Positions 56,902 to 64,000 of a stretch of 64,000 nucleotides of DNA are shown here, piece by piece (the stretch's first letter is position 1; each line of letters begins with the position of its first letter). The stretch lies in NCBI RefSeq assembly GCF_003254115.1, contig NZ_QKZV01000001.1, forward strand, positions 152,054-216,053. The letters are read 5' to 3'. This DNA is from Hydrotalea sandarakina (GTDB lineage Bacteria > Bacteroidota > Bacteroidia > Chitinophagales > Chitinophagaceae). The notes below the pieces were generated by a model that was not told where the DNA came from, ran no database searches, and saw only the letters and a program-made list of their open reading frames with translations. The position numbers and the translations under genes were made by a program.

Positions 56902-57894
56902 ATGAAGAAGATTTTACAATATTTGTTTGAGTATAAAACATTAAGCAGAGAACAAGCTAAAGAAGTACTGATTAATATCAGCAAGGGCCAATATAATGAA
57001 TATGAAATTGCCTCATTTGTTACCGTATATTTAATGCGAACCATTACCATTCAGGAATTGCAAGGTTTTGGTGATGCATTAATGGAATTATGTGTACAGT
57101 TGCCTTTTGAAAGCTATCAAACTTTAGATATAGTAGGTACCGGCGGTGATGGGAAAAATACCTTCAACATCTCAACCATTAGTTGCTTTATTGCAGCAGG
57201 GGCAGGTCAAAAAGTAGCCAAACACGGTAACTATGGTGCCACTTCAATTAGTGGTGCATCCAATGTAATGGAGCAATTAGGTTATAAGTTCAAAAATAAT
57301 GCCGATGCCTTACAGAAAGAATTAGACGAAGTAAATATTTGTTTTTTACATGCACCGCTTTTTCATCCCGCTTTAAAAACGGTTGCCCCTTTGCGTAAAA
57401 GTATAGGTGTACGTACTTTTTTTAACATGTTAGGGCCAATGGTTAATCCTGCATCGCCGGCCTATCAACTGGTTGGTGTATATAATTTAGAAATGGCACG
57501 CATTTACAATTATCTATTACAGCAAACCAATAAGTCATTTACCATTATTCATGCTTTAGATGGTTACGATGAAATTTCATTAACCGGCGATACAAAAGTC
57601 ATTACCAATTCAGGTGAACAAATATTAACACCACTTCAATTGGGTAAACGCCTGGTTCAACCACAGGATATTTATGGCGGTCATTCTGTTGAAGAAGCAG
57701 CAAAAATATTTTTATCCATTTTAAAAGGTGAAGGTACTTGGGCACAAAATGCGGTAGTATTGGCTAATGCTGCCATGGCACTGTATGCAACCAAAAATTT
57801 TACTGATTATGAATCGGCATACGCGGCAGCGGTTGAAAGTTTGGAAAGTGGTAAGGCTTACAACACGCTTCAACAATTAATAGCATTGCAATAA
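56902..57894 (+). CDS. trpD: Anthranilate phosphoribosyltransferase
   Basis: Joins anthranilate and phosphoribosyl pyrophosphate. PRPP loop VGTGGDGKNTFNIS, then KHGNYGATSISGASNVMEQLG, then metal-binding ALDGYDEIS. 330 residues from ATG 56902 (MKKILQYLFEYKTLS); an extension to TTG 56875 adds nine unconserved residues. 36 bases after trpG. Confidence 0.95.
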   Translation: MKKILQYLFEYKTLSREQAKEVLINISKGQYNEYEIASFVTVYLMRTITIQELQGFGDALMELCVQLPFESYQTLDIVGTGGDGKNTFNISTISCFIAAGAGQKVAKHGNYGATSISGASNVMEQLGYKFKNNADALQKELDEVNICFLHAPLFHPALKTVAPLRKSIGVRTFFNMLGPMVNPASPAYQLVGVYNLEMARIYNYLLQQTNKSFTIIHALDGYDEISLTGDTKVITNSGEQILTPLQLGKRLVQPQDIYGGHSVEEAAKIFLSILKGEGTWAQNAVVLANAAMALYATKNFTDYESAYAAAVESLESGKAYNTLQQLIALQ

Positions 57895-57920
57895 CGAATA
57901 TTTTTAAAGTAGGCATTTGT

Positions 57921-58712
57921 ATGAATATATTAGAAACAATAGTAGCAAAAAAGCAAGTAGAAGTACAACAGGCTAAACAACGTATATCCATTGAACAATT
58001 ACAACAACAGCCTTTTTTTAGTGCTACAACCTATTCATTGAAGCAGAATTTGTCGCAACAAAATTCAACCGGAATTATAGCTGAATTTAAGCGACGTTCA
58101 CCTTCCAAAGGATTTATTCATCAATATGCCAATGTAATTACTGTTACACAGGCCTATGCACAATATGCTGCAGGCATTTCAGTGTTAACCGATACCGAAT
58201 TTTTCGGTGGGTCTTTTCAAGATTTTGCTCAGGCACGCATACAACCCGTTCCCATTTTGCGAAAAGATTTTATGATTGATGCATATCAGTTATATGAGGC
58301 AAAAGCCATTGGTGCTGATGTGGTTTTATTAATTGCGGCTTGCTTATCGCCCAAACAAGTGCAACAATTGGCCGTTGAAGCCAAACAATTGGGTTTAGAA
58401 GTGTTATTAGAAATACACGATGAAACAGAACTACAACACATTTGCGATGAGGTAGATATGGTTGGTGTTAATAATCGTAATTTAAAAACCTTTGAAGTAA
58501 ATATTGAAACATCATTACGTTTAATTGAACAGATTCCCCCCACAAAAGTTCCGGTAACGGAAAGTGGTATTTCGGCAGTGGAAACTATTCTTCAATTAAA
58601 GAAAGCCGGGTTTAAAGGGTTTTTAATGGGCGAAAATTTTATGAAACATGAACAACCCAATTTGGCATTTCAGCAATTTGTTCAACAACTAAAACAGGCA
58701 TCATGCGATTAA
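57921..58712 (+). CDS. trpC: Indole-3-glycerol phosphate synthase
   Basis: TIM-barrel enzyme that closes the indole ring. Catalytic Lys in IAEFKRRSPSKG, second Lys in PILRKDFMID, Glu in VLLEIHDETEL, and ESGIS near the end. 263 residues. It is not fused to TrpF, which follows separately, overlapping by 10 bases (ATGCGATTAA), so the two are translationally coupled. Confidence 0.95.
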   Translation: MNILETIVAKKQVEVQQAKQRISIEQLQQQPFFSATTYSLKQNLSQQNSTGIIAEFKRRSPSKGFIHQYANVITVTQAYAQYAAGISVLTDTEFFGGSFQDFAQARIQPVPILRKDFMIDAYQLYEAKAIGADVVLLIAACLSPKQVQQLAVEAKQLGLEVLLEIHDETELQHICDEVDMVGVNNRNLKTFEVNIETSLRLIEQIPPTKVPVTESGISAVETILQLKKAGFKGFLMGENFMKHEQPNLAFQQFVQQLKQASCD

Positions 58713-59341
58713 AAGTTTGTGGCCTTACCGACATGAATCAGGTTCGCCAGTTGAATGACTGGGGAGTGCATTTCTGCGGTTTTATTTTTTATCCTAAAAG
58801 CCCAAGGTATGTGTTAAACAATAATACAACTGAGGCTATTAAAAGGGTAAAAGGCACCATCAATAAAGTGGGTGTTTTTGTAAATGAAAAAGAAGACAAC
58901 ATTCTGAAAATGGTAGATGAATGTGGCTTATACCTTATTCAATTGCATGGCGATGAAACACCGCGTACTTGCGAAAACTTATCGAATTATGTAACTACCA
59001 TTAAGGCTTTTCGTATTAGCGAAAACGACAACATACTTTGGAAAATTAAAGACTATCAAGATGTAGTAGATATTTTTTTATTTGATACAGAGGGCGTTGG
59101 ATACGGAGGAACCGGAAAAAAATTTAATTGGAATATGTTGAAAGGGCTTTCTATTCGCAAGCCATTTTTATTGAGCGGCGGCATTCAACCGGATGATGTG
59201 CCTGAATTACAAAACTTTATGCAGGATAGCGTAGCAAAAGATTTATTTGCTTTTGATATTAACAGCAAATTTGAAATAGCACCGGGTATAAAAAACTTAG
59301 CTTTGGTGCACGAATTCTTTAATCAAGTGAATCCATTATAA
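58703..59341 (+). CDS. trpF: Phosphoribosylanthranilate isomerase
   Basis: TIM barrel making CdRP from PRA. General base Cys in KVCGLTD (residue 6) and general acid Asp in FDTEGVGYGGTGKKF; LLSGGIQPDDV binds phosphate. 212 residues. Starts inside the end of trpC and stops 6 bases before trpB. Confidence 0.95.
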   Translation: MRLKVCGLTDMNQVRQLNDWGVHFCGFIFYPKSPRYVLNNNTTEAIKRVKGTINKVGVFVNEKEDNILKMVDECGLYLIQLHGDETPRTCENLSNYVTTIKAFRISENDNILWKIKDYQDVVDIFLFDTEGVGYGGTGKKFNWNMLKGLSIRKPFLLSGGIQPDDVPELQNFMQDSVAKDLFAFDINSKFEIAPGIKNLALVHEFFNQVNPL

Positions 59342-59347
59342 ATCATT

Positions 59348-60562
59348 ATGAGCCAAACAAAAACAAATTCCGTTTCTTACATGCACCCCAATGAGCATGG
59401 CTATTTTGGTCAATTTGGTGGTGCCTATATTCCCGAAATGTTGCACAGAAATGTGGAAGAGTTGCGCAGCCGTTATTTAGAAATTATGCATGAGCCTTCG
59501 TTTGTGGCTGCATTTCATCAGTTATTGCGCGATTATGTAGGTAGGCCATCACCGCTATTTTTGGCTGAACGCTTAAGTGCTTTGCATAATACCCGTATTT
59601 ACTTAAAACGAGAAGATTTAAACCATACCGGTGCCCATAAAATTAATAATGCCATTGGTCAGGTGTTATTAGCACAACGTTTAGGCAAAAAAAGAATTAT
59701 TGCAGAAACCGGTGCCGGTCAACATGGTGTTGCCACAGCCACTGTTTGTGCTTTAATGGGGTTGGAATGTATTGTGTATATGGGTGAGAAAGATATTGAA
59801 CGTCAGGCCCCTAACGTTGCCCGTATGCAAATGTTGGGTGCTAAAGTTGTGGCAGCAACCAGCGGCAGTAAAACTTTGAAAGATGCTACCAATGAAGCAA
59901 TTCGCGATTGGATTAATCATCCTAACGATACACATTATGTAATAGGTAGTGTAGTGGGGCCCCATCCTTACCCGGATATGGTAGCTCGCTTTCAAAGCGT
60001 AATTAGTGAAGAAACTCGTTGGCAATTAAAAGAAAAAACAGGCAGTGAATTACCTACGCACGTAATAGCTTGTGTAGGCGGGGGCAGTAATGCAGCCGGA
60101 GCTTTTTATCATTTTTTAGATGAACCCGCTGTACAATTAATTGCTGTTGAAGCTGCAGGGTTAGGTGTTTATAGTGGAATGAGTGCGGCCACTTCTCAAC
60201 TTGGTAAGCCCGGCATTTTGCATGGCAGTAAAAGTTTGGTTATGCAAACAGAAGATGGTCAGGTAGTAGAACCGCATAGTATTTCTGCAGGCCTTGATTA
60301 TCCCGGTATTGGTCCTTTGCATGCACATTTATTCGAATCGGGCAGGGCTACTTTTTTAAGCGCAACCGATGAGGAAGCTTTGCAAGCCGCTTTTGAGGTA
60401 ACAAAATTAGAAGGTATTATACCTGCTTTAGAAACTGCGCATGCATTTGCAGCATTAAAGCAAATGTCGTTTAAAGCGAATGATGTGGTAGTGCTATGCT
60501 TAAGCGGACGTGGTGATAAAGATTTGGCAACTTATATGCATGCCATGCAAAAAAATGATTAG
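59348..60562 (+). CDS. trpB: Tryptophan synthase beta chain
   Basis: PLP enzyme condensing indole with serine. Schiff-base Lys98 in [12 protein letters not shown], phosphate loop GGGSNAAG, and [14 protein letters not shown] at the N-terminus. 404 residues, TrpB1 type (the form working with TrpA). Its partner trpA is separated from it by a GNAT gene. Confidence 0.96.
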   Translation: MSQTKTNSVSYMHPNEHGYFGQFGGAYIPEMLHRNVEELRSRYLEIMHEPSFVAAFHQLLRDYVGRPSPLFLAERLSALHNTRIYLKREDLNHTGAHKINNAIGQVLLAQRLGKKRIIAETGAGQHGVATATVCALMGLECIVYMGEKDIERQAPNVARMQMLGAKVVAATSGSKTLKDATNEAIRDWINHPNDTHYVIGSVVGPHPYPDMVARFQSVISEETRWQLKEKTGSELPTHVIACVGGGSNAAGAFYHFLDEPAVQLIAVEAAGLGVYSGMSAATSQLGKPGILHGSKSLVMQTEDGQVVEPHSISAGLDYPGIGPLHAHLFESGRATFLSATDEEALQAAFEVTKLEGIIPALETAHAFAALKQMSFKANDVVVLCLSGRGDKDLATYMHAMQKND

Positions 60563-60565
60563 AAA

Positions 60566-61033
60566 ATGCAGAATAATATTGCACTTCCGGAATTAAGTTT
60601 AAGACCTTGTACTCCTGCTGACAGCCAATTTTTTTACGAATTGAAAAAATTAGTGCTATTTCATTATGTGCAGGCTATTTGGGGTTGGGATGAACAAGTG
60701 CAACAACAATTTCATGCAGACAATTTTCATCCCAATCAAACCCAAATTATTTTGTGGCAAGCACAACCGGTTGGTACTATTGAGTTGCTTGAAGACAATG
60801 AAAAAATTTTTATCAGCAGTTTATATATTCATCCGGATTATCAAAACAAAAAAATTGGAAGCTTTTTGGTGCAACAACAAATTCATAAAGCAAAAGCGAG
60901 TGGCAAAAAAGTAGCGCTTGAAGTATTGCGCTTGAATACCCGAGCACAAAAACTATATTCGGCTTTAGGTTTTGTTACCATTCCCAACAACGATACCATT
61001 AAATTATACATGCAAAATAATTGTACATCATGA
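60566..61033 (+). CDS. GNAT-family N-acetyltransferase inside the trp operon
   Basis: A 155-residue acetyltransferase starting 3 bases after trpB and ending in an ATGA overlap with trpA, so it is translated as part of the operon. Conserved GNAT parts: LSLRPCTPADSQFFYELKK (N-terminal strand and helix), ISSLYIHPDYQNKKIGSFLVQQ (acetyl-CoA loop QNKKIG, a Q/RxxGxG/A variant) and LEVLRLNTRAQKLYSALGF (motif B). Substrate unknown. It is not one of the seven trp enzymes. Close to its neighbours in base composition, so no sign of very recent transfer. Confidence 0.88.
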   Translation: MQNNIALPELSLRPCTPADSQFFYELKKLVLFHYVQAIWGWDEQVQQQFHADNFHPNQTQIILWQAQPVGTIELLEDNEKIFISSLYIHPDYQNKKIGSFLVQQQIHKAKASGKKVALEVLRLNTRAQKLYSALGFVTIPNNDTIKLYMQNNCTS

Positions 61034-61800
61034 CAAGAATTGCACAAACATTTTTAAATAAACCCAAACAAGTACTCAATGTTTACTGCACAGCAGGTTA
61101 TCCCCAGTTGAATAGTACATTAACAGTAATGCAGGCATTGCAGCAATATGGTGCCGATTTAATTGAATTAGGAATGCCTTACAGCGATCCATTGGCTGAT
61201 GGGCCGGTAATTCAACAAAGCAGTAGTGTTGCTTTACAAAATGGTATGTCCATTAAAGTATTATTTGAACAATTGAAGGATTGCAGGAAAACCATACATA
61301 TTCCCATTATTTTAATGGGATACATGAATCCCATTCTGCAATATGGATTTGAAGCATTTTGTAAAAAAGCAGCTGAAGTAGGAGTAGATGGTTTAATATT
61401 ACCCGATTTGCCCGAGTACGAATTTGAAAATATGTATGGTGCTGTTATAAAAAAATACCAACTTGATTTTATATTTTTAATCACACCTGAAACTTCTGAA
61501 GAACGTATTCGAAAAATGGATGCATTAAGTTCAGGATTTTTGTATGCGGTAAGTTCATCGGCCACTACCGGAAAAGATAAAAATTTTAATGAGGTGAATA
61601 CTTATTTACAACGCTTACAGGCCATGCAACTCAAAAACCCCATTATGGTGGGTTTTGGTGTAAAGGATAAAAGTACGTTTACAACAGCGTGCACTTACAG
61701 CAATGGTGCCATTATAGGTAGCGCTTACATTCAGGCATTGGGCAGTTCAACCGATATTGCTGCAACTACACAACAATTTTTAGAGAATATTTTAAAGTAA
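61030..61800 (+). CDS. trpA: Tryptophan synthase alpha chain
   Basis: Splits indole-3-glycerol phosphate and channels indole to TrpB. Catalytic Glu in LIELGMPYSDPLADGP and the following Asp, with YAVSSSATTGKD and GFGVKDKS for the phosphate. 256 residues. ATG 61030 overlaps the GNAT stop (ATGA); the TTG at 61021 is rejected. Confidence 0.95.
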   Translation: MTRIAQTFLNKPKQVLNVYCTAGYPQLNSTLTVMQALQQYGADLIELGMPYSDPLADGPVIQQSSSVALQNGMSIKVLFEQLKDCRKTIHIPIILMGYMNPILQYGFEAFCKKAAEVGVDGLILPDLPEYEFENMYGAVIKKYQLDFIFLITPETSEERIRKMDALSSGFLYAVSSSATTGKDKNFNEVNTYLQRLQAMQLKNPIMVGFGVKDKSTFTTACTYSNGAIIGSAYIQALGSSTDIAATTQQFLENILK

Positions 61801-61817
61801 AGCAATAATTTTTTTTC

Positions 61818-62405
61818 ATGAAAGTAGTAATTATAGAATACAACGCCGGCAACATACAAAGTGTACAATATGCCTTACAACGAATTGGCGTTAATGCAAT
61901 ACTTTCAAACGATCATGCTACAATAAAAAGTGCTGATAAAGTTATATTTCCCGGAGTAGGTGAGGCCAGCAGTGCCATGCGAAGTTTGCAACAAAATAAC
62001 CTGCATTTGTTAATTCCAACTTTGCAACAACCACTGTTAGGCATTTGTGTAGGCATGCAGTTGTTATGTTCTTTTTCCGAAGAAAATAATACCGACTGTT
62101 TAGGTGTTTTCAATTTAACTGTGAAAAAATTCAATACACAATCCAACTTAAAAGTGCCCCAAGTAGGCTGGAATAGTATTTATAATTTATCATCGCCCCT
62201 TATGCATCAGGTGCCTGAAAACAGTTATTGCTATTTTGTGCATAGTTATTATGTACCTCAAAACAACTTTGCTATTGCTACTACTAATTATGTTGAACCT
62301 TATGCATCTGCCATACATCACAACAACTTTTATGGTGTACAATTTCACGCAGAAAAAAGTGCTGCAGTAGGTGAACAAATTTTGAAAAATTTTATGGCTT
62401 TATAA
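61818..62405 (+). CDS. hisH: Imidazole glycerol phosphate synthase, glutaminase subunit
   Basis: Glutamine amidotransferase partner of HisF. Nucleophile Cys in GICVGMQLL, His-Glu in GVQFHAEKS, and VVIIEYNAGNIQSVQ at the start. 195 residues. It begins 17 bases after trpA with no promoter or terminator between, so it is joined to the trp operon. Confidence 0.95.
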   Translation: MKVVIIEYNAGNIQSVQYALQRIGVNAILSNDHATIKSADKVIFPGVGEASSAMRSLQQNNLHLLIPTLQQPLLGICVGMQLLCSFSEENNTDCLGVFNLTVKKFNTQSNLKVPQVGWNSIYNLSSPLMHQVPENSYCYFVHSYYVPQNNFAIATTNYVEPYASAIHHNNFYGVQFHAEKSAAVGEQILKNFMAL

Positions 62406-62415
62406 AACAACCCTT

Positions 62416-63132
62416 ATGGAAATAATACCCGCTATAGATATTATTGACGGAAAATGTGTTCGGTTAACGGAAGGTGATTATCAACAAAAAAAAATTTACA
62501 ACGAAAATCCTTTAGAAGTTGCTTTGCAGTTTGAATCTGCCGGTATTAAAAGGTTGCATTTGGTTGACTTAGATGGAGCCAAAGCCGGAAAAGTTACCAA
62601 TTGGAAAGTGCTAGAAACAATAGCTAATCATACACAATTAGTCATTGATTTTGGAGGAGGCATTAAAACCGCTAATGATGTGAGCACTGTGCTGAATGCA
62701 GGGGCAAGGTATGCAACGGTTGGCAGTGTGGCTGCAAAGCAAAAAGACTTATTTATCGAATGGTTACACCGGTTTGGGGTAGATAAATTTTTATTGGGTG
62801 CCGATGTGAAAAACGGTTATATCACCATCAATGGTTGGTTAAACACTACTGAGTTCCCCGTACAACAATTCATGGAAAATTATATGCAGTTGGGCGTGCA
62901 ACAAATTTTTTGTACTGATGTAAGTAAGGATGGTCGTTTAGAAGGCCCTTCCCTTGAATTGTATCAAAGTTTATTAAATGCATTACCGCACTTACATTTA
63001 ATTGCCAGTGGTGGCATTAGTAGTGTTGACGATTTGTTACAACTGCAACAAATTGGTTGTAGTGGTGCTATTGTTGGAAAAGCCATTTATGAAAATAAAA
63101 TATCTTTAAATCAGTTGGTTCAGTTTAACTAA
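62416..63132 (+). CDS. hisA: ProFAR isomerase
   Basis: TIM barrel isomerase of histidine synthesis: N-terminal general base Asp in [14 protein letters not shown], central Asp in [13 protein letters not shown], phosphate sites FGGGI and ASGGISS. 238 residues. trpF is also present, so a shared PriA-type enzyme is not needed. 10 bases after hisH, 5 before hisF. Confidence 0.95.
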   Translation: MEIIPAIDIIDGKCVRLTEGDYQQKKIYNENPLEVALQFESAGIKRLHLVDLDGAKAGKVTNWKVLETIANHTQLVIDFGGGIKTANDVSTVLNAGARYATVGSVAAKQKDLFIEWLHRFGVDKFLLGADVKNGYITINGWLNTTEFPVQQFMENYMQLGVQQIFCTDVSKDGRLEGPSLELYQSLLNALPHLHLIASGGISSVDDLLQLQQIGCSGAIVGKAIYENKISLNQLVQFN

Positions 63133-63137
63133 TAACA

Positions 63138-63926
63138 ATGGAAACAAAACAAATACAACCGGTATCGGGCTTAACCAAACGCATTATTCCCTGTTTAGAT
63201 ATAAAAGATGGAAGAACGGTAAAGGGCATTCATTTTGAACAAATACGTGATGCAGGCGATCCTGTTGAGTTAGGTGCATTTTATGCCGAACAAGGAGCTG
63301 ATGAGTTGGTGTTTTTAGATATTACCGCTACTGTTGAAAAACGAAAAACACTGAAAGAATTAGCCAACAGAATTGCAGCGCATATTAATATCCCTTTTAC
63401 TGTTGGTGGCGGAGTTAGCAGTGTTGAAGATGCATCAGTACTATTACACAATGGAGCTGATAAAGTTTCTATTAATACTGCCGCTTTTAAAAATCCCAAT
63501 TTAATTACGCAATTAGCCAATGAATTTGGCAGTCAGTTTGTGGTGTTAGCCATCGATATAAAACAAGAAAGTGATGGTAACTGGTATGTTTATTTAAACG
63601 GAGGAAGAACAGCTACTAATACCCTTTGTACTACCTGGGCCAAACAGGCCTATGAATTAGGTGCCGGCGAAATTTTATTAACCTCAATGAATCACGATGG
63701 TGCCAAGCAAGGATTTGCCTTAGACATTACCCGAACATTAAGTACACAATTACCTATACCGGTAATAGCCAGTGGGGGTGGAGGAACCATGCAACATTTT
63801 GAAGCTGTATTTAAGGATGCGCAAGCCGATGCTGCATTAGCAGCCAGTATTTTTCACTTTAAAGAAATAGCTATACCCGATTTAAAACAATATTTACATA
63901 AGCATAATATTTCGGTAAGATTGTAA
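63138..63926 (+). CDS. hisF: Imidazole glycerol phosphate synthase, cyclase subunit
   Basis: Cyclase making IGP and AICAR with HisH. Catalytic Asps in [16 protein letters not shown] and [12 protein letters not shown], phosphate loops VGGGVSS and ASGGGGT. 262 residues, slightly long because of an N-terminal [11 protein letters not shown] extension. The 74 bases after it hold no hisI or hisE start; GATCTTTG at 63985-63992 resembles a -7 box for a gene beyond the window. Confidence 0.95.
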   Translation: METKQIQPVSGLTKRIIPCLDIKDGRTVKGIHFEQIRDAGDPVELGAFYAEQGADELVFLDITATVEKRKTLKELANRIAAHINIPFTVGGGVSSVEDASVLLHNGADKVSINTAAFKNPNLITQLANEFGSQFVVLAIDIKQESDGNWYVYLNGGRTATNTLCTTWAKQAYELGAGEILLTSMNHDGAKQGFALDITRTLSTQLPIPVIASGGGGTMQHFEAVFKDAQADAALAASIFHFKEIAIPDLKQYLHKHNISVRL

Positions 63927-64000
63927 ATCAAATGCATGCATACACTGAAAATTCTAAGGTTTATTTTTCAAATTCTTTTTGTTCGATCTTTGAATACAAC

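Noticed and set aside
61030..63926. hisA acting for trpF (PriA-type dual enzyme)
   Set aside because: A complete trpF is present in the same operon, so no dual function is needed.
1..64000. CRISPR arrays, insertion sequences, prophage, toxin-antitoxin pairs
   Set aside because: Looked for regular direct repeats, transposase or integrase motifs and small paired genes; none seen.

Overview
The window is a gene-dense, AT-rich stretch of a Bacteroidota chromosome, most likely from the Chitinophagales or a related order (class-level placement is inference). The signs are: several promoter -7 boxes of the Bacteroidota form TAnnTTTG; hardly any Shine-Dalgarno sites before genes; a secreted protein with a gliding/type IX secretion C-terminal domain; Bacteroidota-type LptD, DUF4954, DUF3276 and DUF2027-Smr proteins; a futalosine-pathway menaquinone enzyme; and a YpdA-type bacillithiol reductase. 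I see no phage, insertion sequence, CRISPR array or plasmid feature. Most of the window is core metabolism and information processing.

Layout. 1-3.2 kb: 3' end of lptD, plsC and ung, then tRNA-Arg(TCT). 3.2-11.1 kb: MFS exporter, histidine ammonia-lyase, a type IX cargo protein, glnS and tilS. 11-17 kb (minus strand): rhomboid protease, rlmH, a two-TM unknown, DUF4954 and glmS. 17-24.4 kb: acetyltransferase, MINPP-like histidine phosphatase, and a convergent operon of TonB-dependent receptor, beta-helix lipoprotein and propeller-like secreted protein. 24.6-34.6 kb: prfC-ypdA, aspartate aminotransferase, serine hydrolase, sdaA, mqnE, nupG and trxA. 34.6-50 kb: dnaE, NlpC/P60 lipoprotein, LTA-synthase-like protein, tRNA-Ser(TGA), CBS protein, ABC exporter, DUF3276, smc, Smr protein and dienelactone hydrolase. 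50-54.6 kb: RNase P RNA, a CxxCH lipoprotein, prfB with its programmed +1 frameshift, and a GH89 alpha-N-acetylglucosaminidase. 54.6-63.9 kb: a tryptophan operon (trpL attenuator, trpE-G-D-C-F-B, a GNAT gene, trpA) running straight into hisH-hisA-hisF.

The best regulatory finds are a trp attenuator with a 19-codon leader peptide holding three consecutive Trp codons and mutually exclusive hairpins; the prfB frameshift site with an AGGAGG inside the gene, in a genome that hardly uses such sites for initiation; and several promoters whose -7 box lies only 3-7 nt from the start codon, predicting leaderless mRNAs. The most interesting metabolic context is the joined trp-his operon and the putative organophosphate or phytate-type uptake cluster around 18-24 kb. 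I found no clearly new defence or mobile system.
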